Source of the DNA: Sporocytophaga sp.
GTDB lineage: Bacteria > Bacteroidota > Bacteroidia > Cytophagales > Cytophagaceae
DNA: 64,000 nucleotides
NCBI RefSeq assembly: GCF_017745095.1
Contig: NZ_JAGHZZ010000002.1
Coordinates: forward strand, 310,001-374,000
Direction: 5' to 3'
Below are positions 37,256 to 47,225 of the stretch, one piece after another. A model generated the notes under the pieces. That model was not told where the DNA came from and ran no database searches. It saw only the letters and a list, made by a program, of their open reading frames with translations. Position numbers and translations under genes: made by a program. Each line of letters begins with the position of its first letter. Position 1 is the stretch's first letter.

Positions 37256-37289
37256 CAAAAATAAAATTTATTTTATTATAATAAACAAA
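37256..37289 (-). promoter_or_regulatory. Promoter of the DUF2795-ABC unit
   Basis: On the minus strand TATTTTTG (37256-37263) is an exact -7 match, with TTTG (37286-37289) 22 bases upstream. It lies 25 bases before the DUF2795 ATG. In the remaining 37290-37527 region nothing else is recognised, except a weak GATATTTG (37491-37498) before ettA. Confidence 0.6.
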
Positions 37290-37527
37290 TTTTCTATAAG
37301 ATTATGAGGTAATTATATTTCCTTCGTCGTACGAGTGACTTTTGAAAAAGTTGTCTTATAAAAAATTTGCCGTCTATCCCATTCTCGCTAATTCGCAGAA
37401 TTATAAATTATCTATTCATTTTATTCTTTAAACCTTATATACCATAGATTGTTTCTCATTGCACTTTATCCGTTTTCAATAAAATTTTCTGATATTTGTT
37501 TTTCACAACAAGTTTAAACTGAGTTTA

Positions 37528-39198
37528 ATGAGCGAAACCATTATTTTTTCAATGGCCGGAGTGAGCAAAATCATTCCCCCAAAGAGACAGATTATTAAAG
37601 ATATATACCTTTCTTTTTTTTATGGAGCAAAGATAGGTGTACTCGGACTTAACGGTTCAGGAAAATCTACACTTCTTAAAATTATAGCAGGCATAGATAA
37701 AGACTTCCAAGGCGATCTTGCCTTTTCTCCTGGGTATTCTGTAGGATTTCTTGAGCAGGAGCCTAAGCTTGACCCTGAGAAAACAGTAAAAGAAATTGTC
37801 GAAGAAGGTGTACAAGAAGTTGTAGATCTGTTAAAAGAATTTGAAGAGATCAATCTCAAGTTCGGAGAGCCTTTGAGCGATGATGAAATGACTAAGCTTA
37901 TTGAAAAGCAAGGTGTAGTTCAAGAAAAGCTGGACCAATTCAACGCTTGGGATTTGGATAGCAAGCTTGAAAGAGCAATGGATGCCTTGAGATGCCCTCC
38001 GGGAGAAGCTAAAATAGGTAATCTGTCAGGTGGAGAAAAAAGAAGAGTAGCACTTTGCAGGCTCCTTCTTAAAGAGCCAGATATATTGCTACTTGATGAG
38101 CCTACTAACCACTTGGATGCAGAATCAGTTCAGTGGCTTGAGCAACACTTACAACAATATAAAGGTACTGTAATCGCAGTAACCCACGACAGATATTTCC
38201 TCGACAATGTTGCAGGCTGGATCCTTGAACTAGACCGCGGTGAAGGTATTCCATGGAAAGGTAATTACACTTCTTGGCTTGAGCAAAAGAAAAGCCGCTT
38301 AGCTCAGGAAGAAAAATCTGAGTCTAAAAGACAAAAGACATTGGAGCGCGAGCTTGAATGGGTTCGTATGGCACCTAAAGCAAGACAGGCCAAGTCTAAG
38401 GCCCGTATCAGCTCTTATGAAAAATTATTAGGAGAAGAAGCAAAACAGAAAGAAGATAAACTGGAGCTTTTCATCCCGCCAGGACAGCGACTTGGAAGCA
38501 AGGTTATAGAAGTGAATAATGTTTCAAAAGCATTTGGAGATAAAATTCTTTTCGAAAACCTTTCATTCTCCCTTCCTCAAGGTGGTATTGTAGGAATCAT
38601 TGGACCCAACGGAGCTGGTAAGACAACTCTCTTCAAGCTTATCACAGGAGCTGAAACGCCTGATGCTGGTACATTTGATGTTGGTGAAACTGTTGACATC
38701 GGATATCTTGATCAGGAACATGCAACCATTGATGCCAATAAAAGTGTGTTTGAAACCATCACAGGTGGAACTGAATTTATCAACCTTGGAGGAAAGCAAA
38801 TCAATGGAAGAGCTTATGTCAGCAAATTTAACTTCACCGGATCAGATCAAGAGAAAAAAGCTGGTGTACTTTCAGGTGGAGAAAGAAACAGACTTCACCT
38901 TGCTTTGACACTTAAAACAGGAGCAAACCTTCTGTTACTCGATGAGCCTACCAACGACCTTGATGTGAATGCGATTAGAGCTCTTGAAGAAGCACTTGAA
39001 AACTTCGGAGGTTGTGCTGTTATTATCTCACACGACAGATGGTTCCTTGATAGAATAGCTACTCACATCCTGGCATTTGAAGGAGATTCGCATGTACAGT
39101 GGTTTGAAGGAAACTATTCAGATTACGAAGAAAATAAGAAAAAGAGGCTTGGTGATACTGCCCCAAAAAGGATTAAGTACAAGAAGCTTGTTAAATAA
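37528..39198 (+). CDS. ettA: Energy-dependent translational throttle protein (ABC-F)
   Basis: 556 residues with two ABC domains and no membrane part. First domain: Walker [10 protein letters not shown], signature LSGGEKRR, Walker [12 protein letters not shown]. Second: [28 protein letters not shown]. The interdomain linker contains the [16 protein letters not shown] motif of EttA. It binds the ribosomal E site and gates the first peptide bond according to ADP/ATP ratio. Length and ending ([12 protein letters not shown]) match EttA. Confidence 0.95.
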   Translation: MSETIIFSMAGVSKIIPPKRQIIKDIYLSFFYGAKIGVLGLNGSGKSTLLKIIAGIDKDFQGDLAFSPGYSVGFLEQEPKLDPEKTVKEIVEEGVQEVVDLLKEFEEINLKFGEPLSDDEMTKLIEKQGVVQEKLDQFNAWDLDSKLERAMDALRCPPGEAKIGNLSGGEKRRVALCRLLLKEPDILLLDEPTNHLDAESVQWLEQHLQQYKGTVIAVTHDRYFLDNVAGWILELDRGEGIPWKGNYTSWLEQKKSRLAQEEKSESKRQKTLERELEWVRMAPKARQAKSKARISSYEKLLGEEAKQKEDKLELFIPPGQRLGSKVIEVNNVSKAFGDKILFENLSFSLPQGGIVGIIGPNGAGKTTLFKLITGAETPDAGTFDVGETVDIGYLDQEHATIDANKSVFETITGGTEFINLGGKQINGRAYVSKFNFTGSDQEKKAGVLSGGERNRLHLALTLKTGANLLLLDEPTNDLDVNAIRALEEALENFGGCAVIISHDRWFLDRIATHILAFEGDSHVQWFEGNYSDYEENKKKRLGDTAPKRIKYKKLVK

Positions 39199-39204
39199 AA
39201 TAAC

Positions 39205-39231
39205 AAAAGGCCGCGGATTGCGGCCTTTTTG
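39205..39231. terminator. Bidirectional terminator between ettA and the nuclease gene
   Basis: AAAAGGCCGC (39205-39214) pairs with GCGGCCTTTT (39220-39229) around GGATT, with T or A runs on both sides. Confidence 0.9.
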
Positions 39232-39236
39232 TTTAA

Positions 39237-40172
39237 TCAGTGATTACAATCAGAAGGTGCTTCAGCAATCTCCTCCTTTTCTTGTTTAGCAGGCGATTCA
39301 GGAATATTATGTTCATTCTTCAGATCAGGCATGCCCGCATTTTTCCAGCAGGTATACCATACAGATGCAACCATTAATATCGAATTTCTCATTTGTCTTT
39401 CGACCATTCCTGCGAGGAGATCATTATAATAGGAGGAATACTTCCTGGAATAGACCTTAACTGTTGCAGCCCCTCGTTCTTCAAATGAATATTTCTGATC
39501 CTCCGGAATTTCAATAGTGGCTTGCTTTTCATATGAAAGGACTGAATCAAGAGCCGCGTGAGCTATCCAAACATTATCCCAAATCACAGATCTTAAATCA
39601 TTTATATACAAAGCCCGACCTACAAAAAAATCATACTTTTCAGAAAACAATTCAGGGATTCTGCTTTCCCAAAGGCCGTGAATACCATGCTGATTGGTCT
39701 TTTGCCCATTATAATTGCTTGTTGTATGAAGCGGCACATTTGAGTCAGCAATATAATGCCCTAGCTCGGCCGAAACTTTAAGTATTTTATCAATATCCTT
39801 TTCCTGAAAAGCATTTTTAAGTTGAAACGTCATTTTGTAAATCTGCCAAGGCACGATCCCGTGCCTTAAAAGAGTATCCTCTGTGAAAACTTCTTTTGCC
39901 TGCTCCCACCCTTCCGGAATGTTTTTATTATAACTTTCATAGACATCTATATCAATATAATGTCTGCAAGCTTCATCTTTAATTATATACCTCCTTTTAT
40001 CCGGTAAAACAGCCTGATTTTGAAGGTAAGCAAGATGAGGCTTATAAAAAGCCATTAGTTCAGATGGCAGCGCAAATACTGCCAGGCGATTAATTTCCTT
40101 ATGGGCATAAAACCCCCAGGCATACAAATAGTTAGAAGTCAAAAATCCGGTAATAAATAGTAAAAATCTCAT
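39237..40172 (-). CDS. S1/P1-type zinc nuclease or phospholipase C family protein
   Basis: 311 residues with a signal peptide ending LYA; the mature N-terminus would be Trp, a zinc ligand in this fold. Further ligands are visible: YAHKEINRLA, CRHYIDID, ELGHYIADSNVPLHTTSN and HGIHGLWE. The fold is shared by P1 nuclease and zinc-dependent phospholipase C. The arrangement of the SNVPLHTT segment favours a nuclease, but specificity cannot be decided. It is secreted or periplasmic. Confidence 0.8.
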   Translation of the reverse strand: MRFLLFITGFLTSNYLYAWGFYAHKEINRLAVFALPSELMAFYKPHLAYLQNQAVLPDKRRYIIKDEACRHYIDIDVYESYNKNIPEGWEQAKEVFTEDTLLRHGIVPWQIYKMTFQLKNAFQEKDIDKILKVSAELGHYIADSNVPLHTTSNYNGQKTNQHGIHGLWESRIPELFSEKYDFFVGRALYINDLRSVIWDNVWIAHAALDSVLSYEKQATIEIPEDQKYSFEERGAATVKVYSRKYSSYYNDLLAGMVERQMRNSILMVASVWYTCWKNAGMPDLKNEHNIPESPAKQEKEEIAEAPSDCNH

Positions 40173-40218
40173 AGCTGTAATTTGATTAGGTGAAAATAAA
40201 GGAAATATTTACAAAGTT

Positions 40219-40248
40219 TTTGTTTTTCTCAAAATAGTCGTATCTTTG
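40219..40248 (+). promoter_or_regulatory. Promoter of rpsT
   Basis: TTTG (40219-40222), 18-base spacer, TATCTTTG (40241-40248): exact match to the Bacteroidota consensus, 43 bases before the ATG. Confidence 0.7.
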
Positions 40249-40291
40249 CAATCCTATTTAGGAAAAGTCTAATATAAGAATTAATAATAAG

Positions 40292-40546
40292 ATGGCTAAT
40301 CATAAATCCGCTTTAAAAAGAATAAGAGCTAACGAGGCTAGAGCTTTAAGAAACAAATATCAGGCTAAAACTACTCGTACTTTTATCAAAAGATTGAAAA
40401 ACACTACAGATAAAACTGAAGCTCAGGAACTTTTAAAAGAAGTTTCTGGAATGATCGACAAACTTGCAAAGAAAAACATTATTCACAAAAATAATGCTGC
40501 GCACAAAAAGTCGGCCCTTGCAAAACACGTTGCTGCTTTAGCTTAA
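40292..40546 (+). CDS. rpsT: 30S ribosomal protein S20
   Basis: 84 residues: MANHKSALKRIRANEARALRN start, basic helical body and KKNIIHKNNAAHKKSALAKHV C-terminal half are diagnostic of S20, which binds the 5' domain of 16S rRNA. Single-gene unit with a consensus promoter and a strong terminator. Confidence 0.97.
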   Translation: MANHKSALKRIRANEARALRNKYQAKTTRTFIKRLKNTTDKTEAQELLKEVSGMIDKLAKKNIIHKNNAAHKKSALAKHVAALA

Positions 40547-40582
40547 TTTGCCCTAAGTAACAAAGAATAAATTAGTTTATAA

Positions 40583-40618
40583 AAAAGCCTTGTACAGAGC
40601 CTTGTACAAGGCTTTTAT
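40583..40618 (+). terminator. rpsT terminator with internal direct repeat
   Basis: AAAAGCCTTGTACA (40583-40596) pairs perfectly with TGTACAAGGCTTTT (40603-40616). GAGCCTTGTACA repeats AAGCCTTGTACA within the hairpin, so alternative pairings exist. Confidence 0.85.
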
Positions 40619-40652
40619 TTTTATATTTATCCCAGTATTTTTTTCAATAGCT

Positions 40653-41348
40653 ATGGAAGACGTTAAATATTTAAAAATTTTAAGTTGGGCTGAAGAAGAT
40701 CGGCCAAGAGAAAAACTTATCCTGAAAGGAAAAGAATCCCTTTCAGATGCTGAATTAATGGCAATATTATTGGGGTCGGGAACGGTATCTTTAAGTGCCG
40801 TAGATGTGGCCAAGCTCATTCTAAATGGATGTAATAATAATTTGAACGACCTTGCAAAATTGAGTATCAAAGACTTACAAAAGTTCAAAGGTATTGGAGA
40901 AGCTAAAGCCATTACAATTATAAGTGCGCTTGAACTTGGCAGAAGACGAAAAGAAGCAGGTCAAAATAAGAGAGAAAAAATTACCTGTGCGTCTGACGCA
41001 TTTGACATAATGAAACCACATCTTCTGGATCTTCAGCATGAGGAATTTTGGATTATTTTACTCAACAGATCCAATGATGTTATAAAAAAAGTTTTTATAA
41101 GTTCAGGTGGCGTTGCCGGAACTGTGGCAGATCCTAAAATGATCTATAAACATGCACTTGAGCATCTTGCCAGTGCAATCATTCTTGTACACAATCATCC
41201 CAGCGGCAACCTGAAACCAAGCGAGGCCGATATTTCGTTAACCCGTAAATTAAAACAGGCAGGATCTTTTCTAGAAATTCCTGTATTGGACCATCTGATC
41301 TTTACCGATCATGGATATTATAGTTTTGCAGATGAAGACAAACTTTGA
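40653..41348 (+). CDS. radC: RadC-family JAB/MPN-domain protein
   Basis: 231 residues from the ATG at 40653; upstream in-frame codons lie in the rpsT terminator and encode an unrelated hydrophobic stretch. The N-terminal helix-hairpin-helix region (DRPREKLILKGKESLSDAELMAILLGSG) and the C-terminal JAMM motif (ILVHNHPSGN with downstream SEAD) are as in all RadC proteins. The motif suggests a metal-dependent hydrolase. The old link to DNA repair is doubtful, so its role is open. The end overlaps the next gene by 17 bases. Confidence 0.93.
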   Translation: MEDVKYLKILSWAEEDRPREKLILKGKESLSDAELMAILLGSGTVSLSAVDVAKLILNGCNNNLNDLAKLSIKDLQKFKGIGEAKAITIISALELGRRRKEAGQNKREKITCASDAFDIMKPHLLDLQHEEFWIILLNRSNDVIKKVFISSGGVAGTVADPKMIYKHALEHLASAIILVHNHPSGNLKPSEADISLTRKLKQAGSFLEIPVLDHLIFTDHGYYSFADEDKL

Positions 41349-41976
41349 TACAATAAAAACCAAACACATCCTTTGGACCGGTATGGGTGTTGCTTTCGTA
41401 TTGGTAATTCTTTCTTTTGTGTTTAGCAATATTAAAACGAGCTATAAGCAAAATGTAGAGGATTACAGAAGACAGAGAAATGACTTTTTCAGACATTCTC
41501 CATTTTCTCCAATTGAAGACAAGGAAGCTTTCACCACACTAAATTATTTTATACCTAATGTTAAGTATAAAGTAGAAGCAGAACTTTACCCCCTTTCTGA
41601 TTCTTCAGAAATCACAATCACCAGAAACGATGGTAGAAAAGACACTTATAAAAAATTTGCCACTGCTTCCTTTACTTTAGAAAAAAAGCCGTTACAGCTA
41701 ACTCTCCTAATTTCAAAAGATTCATCAAATAATGAACTAAATGCTTTTATTCCTTTTTCTGATAAAACCAATGGAGGCGAAACTTATAGCGGAGGCAGAT
41801 ACCTTGATTTAAAAATAACTGATAAAAAACATGCTGTAATTGACTTCAACTTTGCTTACAATCCATTTTGTGTGTACAGTTATAAATACAGCTGCCCTCT
41901 ACCGCCGCCAGAAAATCATCTGGATATAGAAATTCGTGCAGGCGAAAAAATATGGGAAAAGCCTCAGGAGAAATAA
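41332..41976 (+). CDS. DUF1684 membrane-anchored protein
   Basis: 214 residues from the ATG at 41332 (a start at 41311 would lengthen the overlap with radC). One transmembrane anchor (about 15-35) is followed by the DUF1684 domain. Its hallmarks are the YRRQRNDFFRHSPFSPI opening, the GGGRYLD-like YSGGRYLDLKI strand and the FNFAYNPFCVYSYKYSCPLPPPEN core. DUF1684 proteins are common in Bacteroidota and Actinobacteria; their function is unknown. Translation is probably coupled to radC by overlap. Confidence 0.85.
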   Translation: MKTNFDTIKTKHILWTGMGVAFVLVILSFVFSNIKTSYKQNVEDYRRQRNDFFRHSPFSPIEDKEAFTTLNYFIPNVKYKVEAELYPLSDSSEITITRNDGRKDTYKKFATASFTLEKKPLQLTLLISKDSSNNELNAFIPFSDKTNGGETYSGGRYLDLKITDKKHAVIDFNFAYNPFCVYSYKYSCPLPPPENHLDIEIRAGEKIWEKPQEK

Positions 41977-42026
41977 GTGTTTTAAGTAATTTTACAGATT
42001 CCACATTTCAAGGTTAAAATTTACAA

Positions 42027-44432
42027 ATGAAAATTTCATATAATTGGCTACAGCAGTTTATCCAACTTACCGAACCTGCTGAAGAAATAGGTGCTCTGCT
42101 TACAAAATCAGGTTTAGAAGTTGAAGGAATTGAAAAGTTTGAAAGCATACAGGGGGGCCTTAATGGCGTCGTAATAGGTAAGGTTTTAACCTGTGAAAAA
42201 CATCCGGGGGCTGACAAACTAAAGAAAACTACTGTAGATATAGGCAATGGAACAATTCTGCCAATCGTTTGCGGAGCCGCAAATGTCGCTGAAGGACAAA
42301 AGGTGGTTGTAGCAACTGTCGGTGCGACCTTATACCCAACTGAAGGTGAGTCATTTAAAATCAGTAAAGCGAAGATAAGAGGAGAAGTTTCTGAAGGAAT
42401 GATTTGTGCTGAAGATGAAATCGGATTAGGCAAATCTCATGACGGGATTATGGTACTTCAGACCGAACTGCCTCTTGGCACTTCTGCTGCTGAATATTTT
42501 AAAGTAGAAAATGATTACACCTTTGAAATAGGCCTTACTCCGAATCGTGCAGATGCAGCTTCTCACCTAGGTGTTGCAAGAGATTTGAGAGCACTTTTGA
42601 AAAGAGAAATTTGCCAAGGAGAGGAAAAATCTTTGCCAGCTCCAAAAGAAAAGCTTGCTATCCATGTTTCTGTTGAAAATTCAGAAGCATGTCCAAGATA
42701 CTCAGGTATTGTCATCAAAGGTGTTTCAGTTAAAGAATCTCCTGAATGGCTTAAGAACAGATTGAAATCTATCGGCCTCTCTCCGATTAACAATATTGTT
42801 GACTGTACCAATTTTATTCTGCATGATCTTGGCCAACCGCTTCATGCATTTGATCTTGCAAAAGTTGGCAATACAGTTAAAGTCAAAACAATAGCAGAAG
42901 GGACCGAATTTGTTACCTTAGACGGAAATAAAAGAAAACTGACTGCCAAAGATCTCGTGATATGCAATGCAAACGAACCGATGTGTATAGCAGGAGTATT
43001 TGGTGGATTAGATTCAGGTGTAAAACCTGACACTACCTCCATTTTCCTTGAAAGTGCATATTTTTCTCCGGATTTTGTAAGAAAAACTGCGCAACATCAC
43101 GGGATCAAAACAGATTCCTCTTTCCGTTTCGAAAGAGGAACAGATCCAAATATGACAGTTACCGCTTTGACTAAAGCTGCAAACCTGATCTTGGAAGTTG
43201 CCGGAGGAGAAATTTACTCAGACTTAATTGATATCTACCCTACCCCAATTCAGAACTTTGAAATAGAAACTTCATTTTCCTATATCCACAGATTGATTGG
43301 GAAAAAGATTGCTACTGAAACAATTGTAGAAATTCTTTCTAATCTTGGAATCAGTATAATTGAAGCTAAAGATGATAAACTCAAAGTTTCAGTTCCACCT
43401 TTCAAAGTGGATGTCCAGAGAGAAGCTGATATTGTTGAAGAGGTTCTAAGAATTTATGGCTACGATAATATTGAAATTGATCCGAAAATCGGAACAGAGT
43501 ATATTGCCGATTTCCCTAAAAAAGACAAAGCCAAACTTCACGGCAAACTTGGTAATTTGCTTGCAGGGGCAGGATTTTCTGAGATAATTACAAATTCTCT
43601 CACAAAAGAAAGCTATCAAAAGCTGGTTGAAAATAGTGACAATCCTGTATTGATTTTAAATAAACTTAGTGAAGATTTGGGGGTAATGCGCCAAACATTG
43701 CTCTTCTCAGGCCTTGAAGTCATTGCTTACAATGTAAACAGAAGACAAAAAGATCTGAAATTCTATGAGTTTGGGAAAACTTATTTCAAAACAGAGAAAG
43801 GCTATACTGAAAAAGACCGTCTTGCACTATTTATTACAGGAAACCAACAACAGGAGACTTGGATAGCAAAAGATGCTCCCTCTGATTTCTTCACTCTGAA
43901 AAACTTCATTCAGAGAATTATTGAAAAACTTAATATTAAAGGAACAACTGTTCAAACAAACTCAAGTAATTACTTCTCTGAAGGCCTTGAATATCAAATA
44001 AAAGGTAAACCTCTGGTTCAGTTCGGGAAAGTTGCGGATAAAATATTAAAGGCTACTGATATAAAACAATCTGTTTACTATGCAGATTTTGATGCTGCCC
44101 TTCTTTTAAATCTTCTATCTGAAACTACTGTTTATCAGGAAATTTCTAAATTCCCTGAAGTAAGAAGGGATCTATCATTAGTTATTGACAAAGGAGTTAC
44201 TTTTGAACAAATTAAACAACTGGCTCAGAGTAAAGAAAGAAAACTTCTACAAGAAGTTAACGTCTTTGACGTATATGAAGGTGCAAATTTAGGAGACAAC
44301 AAAAAATCCTATTCTGTAAGTTTTTATCTTCAGGACAATGAAAAAACTTTAACAGATAAAGTTATTGATCAAACCATGCAAAAACTCATGGATTCATTTG
44401 AAAAAGACCTTGGAGCTATTATCAGAAAGTAA
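42027..44432 (+). CDS. pheT: Phenylalanyl-tRNA synthetase beta subunit
   Basis: 801 residues. It is the partner of PheS in charging tRNA-Phe. The order is an N-terminal domain with an EMAP-type tRNA-binding fold (about 40-150), B3/B4 editing region (about 215-390), B5 (about 405-475), catalytic-like core (about 490-690) and C-terminal FDX-ACB anticodon-binding domain (about 707-800, FPEVRRDLSLVIDKGVTF). pheS is not adjacent. It begins a tight run with the coiled-coil protein (3-bp gap) and zapA. Confidence 0.96.
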   Translation: MKISYNWLQQFIQLTEPAEEIGALLTKSGLEVEGIEKFESIQGGLNGVVIGKVLTCEKHPGADKLKKTTVDIGNGTILPIVCGAANVAEGQKVVVATVGATLYPTEGESFKISKAKIRGEVSEGMICAEDEIGLGKSHDGIMVLQTELPLGTSAAEYFKVENDYTFEIGLTPNRADAASHLGVARDLRALLKREICQGEEKSLPAPKEKLAIHVSVENSEACPRYSGIVIKGVSVKESPEWLKNRLKSIGLSPINNIVDCTNFILHDLGQPLHAFDLAKVGNTVKVKTIAEGTEFVTLDGNKRKLTAKDLVICNANEPMCIAGVFGGLDSGVKPDTTSIFLESAYFSPDFVRKTAQHHGIKTDSSFRFERGTDPNMTVTALTKAANLILEVAGGEIYSDLIDIYPTPIQNFEIETSFSYIHRLIGKKIATETIVEILSNLGISIIEAKDDKLKVSVPPFKVDVQREADIVEEVLRIYGYDNIEIDPKIGTEYIADFPKKDKAKLHGKLGNLLAGAGFSEIITNSLTKESYQKLVENSDNPVLILNKLSEDLGVMRQTLLFSGLEVIAYNVNRRQKDLKFYEFGKTYFKTEKGYTEKDRLALFITGNQQQETWIAKDAPSDFFTLKNFIQRIIEKLNIKGTTVQTNSSNYFSEGLEYQIKGKPLVQFGKVADKILKATDIKQSVYYADFDAALLLNLLSETTVYQEISKFPEVRRDLSLVIDKGVTFEQIKQLAQSKERKLLQEVNVFDVYEGANLGDNKKSYSVSFYLQDNEKTLTDKVIDQTMQKLMDSFEKDLGAIIRK

Positions 44433-44435
44433 TTA

Positions 44436-44735
44436 ATGAAAGATAAGCGGGAGTTATTGGTAAAACTTGATTTTTTTGAGTATAAAATCAAAAGCATTCT
44501 GAATGAATTGCATTCGGCCAAAGCTGAATTGATTAAGATTAAAGAAGAAAATCAAGACTTAAAAGCGATAATCGAACGCCAAAATCAGGAGATAAAAAAC
44601 TTTCAAAATCAAGAGAAAATTAGTAAAATTGTATCGTCAATAGCAGAGGATGCTCATAATCCTTCAGAATTAAAGCTGAAAATTAATGAGTATATTAGAG
44701 AAATTGATAAGTGTATAGCACATTTAAGTGAATAA
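44436..44735 (+). CDS. Small coiled-coil protein between pheT and zapA
   Basis: 99 residues, almost wholly helical and charged. Heptads run from about 8 to 65 (LDFFEYKIKSILNELHSAKAEL, then IKEENQDLKAII). No catalytic residues. The ATG starts three bases after the pheT stop, and the gene ends 21 bases before zapA. In size and coiled-coil nature it resembles ZapB or a spindle-like division accessory, but I see no direct sequence evidence; the suggestion rests on position. It has no recognised family. Confidence 0.7.
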   Translation: MKDKRELLVKLDFFEYKIKSILNELHSAKAELIKIKEENQDLKAIIERQNQEIKNFQNQEKISKIVSSIAEDAHNPSELKLKINEYIREIDKCIAHLSE

Positions 44736-44756
44736 TTCAAGATCATAAATCCCTGA

Positions 44757-45044
44757 ATGGGAGAACTTTCTATAAAAATCAGAATCGCAGAGAGGGAATA
44801 CCCGATGCGTGTAGATGCTGCTGAAGAAGAGCGACTTAGAATCGCTGGCAGATTGATTAATGAAAGAATAAAAATGTATAGGGATCAGTTTGGAATAGAT
44901 GACAAGCAGGATCTTCTGGCGATGGTCGCTTTTGACTGTTTTGCTGAAGGACTGCGGACAGATGCTGAAAACCAAAAGTATATAAATGAATTAGAGTCCA
45001 AAATAACCCATTTGGACAATCTGATTTCAAATTCTGGTATCTGA
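44757..45044 (+). CDS. zapA: Cell division protein ZapA
   Basis: 95 residues. ZapA binds and bundles FtsZ at the Z ring. The LSIKIRIAEREYPMRVDAAEEERLRIAGRLINERI pattern of strand, strand and helix, followed by the long C-terminal dimer helix (ELESKITHLDNLI), is typical. It is preceded by the coiled-coil gene and followed by rny after 100 bp of non-coding AT-rich sequence, in which no 6S RNA-like structure is evident. Confidence 0.88.
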   Translation: MGELSIKIRIAEREYPMRVDAAEEERLRIAGRLINERIKMYRDQFGIDDKQDLLAMVAFDCFAEGLRTDAENQKYINELESKITHLDNLISNSGI

Positions 45045-45144
45045 TTTAGAATCCCTGTTTCTGATCTATTATTTTTACTTAAAAGTTAGAAAACTTTTTC
45101 ATTTCCCCTTCTGCCTTTTTTAATAAACCCCTAAAACCAAAAAA

Positions 45145-46710
45145 ATGGTAGATGTTCTATTTTATATTATAACTGCAATTGTATTCCTGGGAGCCGGGAT
45201 CGCAATTGGCAGATACCTTCTCATGAAGGTTTTCAAAAAGCACGAGGAAGAAGCGCTGGCTAAATCACAATTAATTATTAAGGAAGCTGAAATTCAAGGA
45301 GAAAGCATTAAAAAAGAAAAAATTCTCCAGGCCAAGGAAAACTACTTGAAAATCAAAGCTGAATTTGAAGAGGAAGCCAACAAGAAAAAGAACATCATTA
45401 TTCAAAATGAGAACAAGCTGAAACAAAGAGAAGGTAATCTTTCTAAACTATTGGAAACCAATTCAAGAAAAGAAGCGGAATTAGAAAGTATGAAAGAAAA
45501 CCTTTCTGCACAGATGGAAATAATCAACAAAAGAAAAGATGAGCTTGAAAAAATGAAAGCTTCTCAAGTAACCAAACTTGAGAAAATAGCCAATCTTACT
45601 GCTGAAGAAGCGAAACAAAATCTGGTAGAAGCCTTGAAAGATGAAGCTCGTTCCAAAGCATCTTCTTATATAAAAGACATAGTTGACGAAGCTAAGCTTA
45701 CTGCTACTAAAGAAGCTAAAAAAGTCGTTATTGAAACGATTCAGAGAACTGCCACAGAAAATGCGATAGAAAACTGTGTTTCCATTTTCAATATTGAAAG
45801 CGATGATATCAAAGGTAAAATCATTGGTCGTGAAGGTAGAAACATCAGAGCATTGGAAGCTGCAACCGGAGTTGAAATTATCGTAGATGATACCCCTGAG
45901 GCAATCATCATCAGTGGTTTCGACCCTGTTAGAAGAGAAGTTGCAAGATTATCATTGCACAGACTTGTTCAAGATGGCAGAATTCACCCTGCCAGAATTG
46001 AAGAAGTTGTTGCCAAAACTTTCAAAAACATAGAAGAAGAAATTATTGAAATCGGAGAACGTACCGTTATAGATCTTGGAATTCATGGATTGCACCCTGA
46101 ATTGATCAAAATGGTTGGAAGAATGCGTTTCAGATCTTCTTATGGCCAGAACCTTCTTCAACATTCAAGAGAAGTTGCCAAACTAGCCGCAACTATGGCT
46201 GCAGAACTTGGACTTAATGCCAAACTTGCAAAAAGAGCCGGACTTCTTCACGATATTGGAAAAGTTTCTCCTGAAGAGCCTGAATTGCCTCACGCAATCC
46301 TCGGAATGGAACTTGCTAAAAAATACAAAGAAAGTCCGGAAGTTTGCAATGCCATTGGTGCACACCACGATGAAATAGAAATGACCTCGCTCCTTTCTCC
46401 AATCATTCAGGTGTGTGATGCTGTTAGCGGATCAAGACCTGGTGCAAGAAGAGAGGTTATGGAGTCTTACATTAAGAGGCTTAAAGAACTGGAAGAACTT
46501 GCACTGTCATTTGACGGGGTAACAAAATGTTATGCGATACAGGCAGGTAGAGAGCTAAGAGTTATGGTTGATGCTGAAAATGTAACGGATGAAAAAGCAG
46601 GTGCACTCTCTTTCGATATTTCCAAAAAGATAGAAAATGACATGCAATATCCTGGTCAGATCAAAGTAACTGTAATTAGAGAAATGAGAGCTGTCAGCTA
46701 CGCGAAATAA
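45145..46710 (+). CDS. rny: Ribonuclease Y
   Basis: 521 residues. A transmembrane anchor (about 3-25) is followed by a long coiled coil (about 30-200), a KH domain with the [29 protein letters not shown] motif (about 225-290), and an HD domain with [16 protein letters not shown] and GAHHDEIE metal residues. It starts mRNA decay by endonucleolytic cleavage at the membrane. The frame and length match the family. It closes the pheT-zapA-rny run and has its own terminator. Confidence 0.95.
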   Translation: MVDVLFYIITAIVFLGAGIAIGRYLLMKVFKKHEEEALAKSQLIIKEAEIQGESIKKEKILQAKENYLKIKAEFEEEANKKKNIIIQNENKLKQREGNLSKLLETNSRKEAELESMKENLSAQMEIINKRKDELEKMKASQVTKLEKIANLTAEEAKQNLVEALKDEARSKASSYIKDIVDEAKLTATKEAKKVVIETIQRTATENAIENCVSIFNIESDDIKGKIIGREGRNIRALEAATGVEIIVDDTPEAIIISGFDPVRREVARLSLHRLVQDGRIHPARIEEVVAKTFKNIEEEIIEIGERTVIDLGIHGLHPELIKMVGRMRFRSSYGQNLLQHSREVAKLAATMAAELGLNAKLAKRAGLLHDIGKVSPEEPELPHAILGMELAKKYKESPEVCNAIGAHHDEIEMTSLLSPIIQVCDAVSGSRPGARREVMESYIKRLKELEELALSFDGVTKCYAIQAGRELRVMVDAENVTDEKAGALSFDISKKIENDMQYPGQIKVTVIREMRAVSYAK

Positions 46711-46728
46711 TTTAGAAAACAAACTAAA

Positions 46729-46764
46729 AAAAAGGCTGACCAGTTAATGGTCAGCTTTTTTTTT
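46729..46764 (+). terminator. rny terminator
   Basis: GGCTGACC and GGTCAGCT arms around AGTTAAT, followed by a run of nine T (to 46764). Confidence 0.88.
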
Positions 46765-46826
46765 AGTGTTAGCAATACTTTTAACTTTTTTAATTCCTGG
46801 CCAGTTTCCTTATAAAGGAATTAGAA

Positions 46827-47156
46827 ATGGAAACTATACTTTCTTCAACCACTACAATGGATATTGCTTCTTCAGAAACAAGAATGACAGGAGCTTTTTC
46901 CGGATTTTTTGCCAAAATTTCAATGGATGCACAACCTGGAGATAATGAGGTTATCATCCACAGTTTACCTTTCGGAACGAAATGTATAACAGTCTGGATG
47001 ATGGAGTGGTCAATTCCTAACAACCCCCATGTGGGAGATGCAGTATTTTATACCGATAGTGTTCAACTCTTTGATAATGGAACAAAATGTAGGGTAAAAT
47101 ATCGACTCGACTATCCAACAGCTCTTCCTGCAGCAGCTTCAATCATTTGTGGATAA
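46827..47156 (+). CDS. Unrecognised 109-residue protein
   Basis: No family recognised. The sequence has an N-terminal Ser/Thr stretch (METILSSTTTMDIASSETRM) and a strand-rich core with aromatic residues (ITVWMMEWSIPNNPHVGD). Two Cys lie in FGTKCITVW and NGTKCRVKY, each after a GTKC motif, and it ends in IICG. No signal peptide. The repeated GTKC motif suggests two symmetric halves (inference). A frame on the other strand (46790-47023) has no support. It is monocistronic, facing the leftward barrel gene. Confidence 0.55.
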   Translation: METILSSTTTMDIASSETRMTGAFSGFFAKISMDAQPGDNEVIIHSLPFGTKCITVWMMEWSIPNNPHVGDAVFYTDSVQLFDNGTKCRVKYRLDYPTALPAAASIICG

Positions 47157-47174
47157 CATAATAATGTCGGGAAA

Positions 47175-47203
47175 TAAAAAAAGCTGCCTTTTGAGGACAG
47201 CTT
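47175..47203 (-). terminator. Terminator of the barrel/lipoprotein pair
   Basis: Read leftwards, AAGCTGTCC and GGCAGCTT arms close a TCAAAA loop and are followed by TTTTTTATTT. It lies 22 bases after the stop at 47226. Confidence 0.75.
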
Positions 47204-47225
47204 AAGTATTTATATTAATTACTTA

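Noticed and set aside
42014-42433. 139-residue leftward frame inside pheT
   Set aside because: Antisense shadow of a well-conserved synthetase region.
45045-45144. Possible 6S RNA after zapA
   Set aside because: Only 100 bases and no long hairpin or bulge structure could be drawn.
46790-47023. 77-residue leftward frame over the GTKC protein
   Set aside because: Shadow frame with no terminator or family support.
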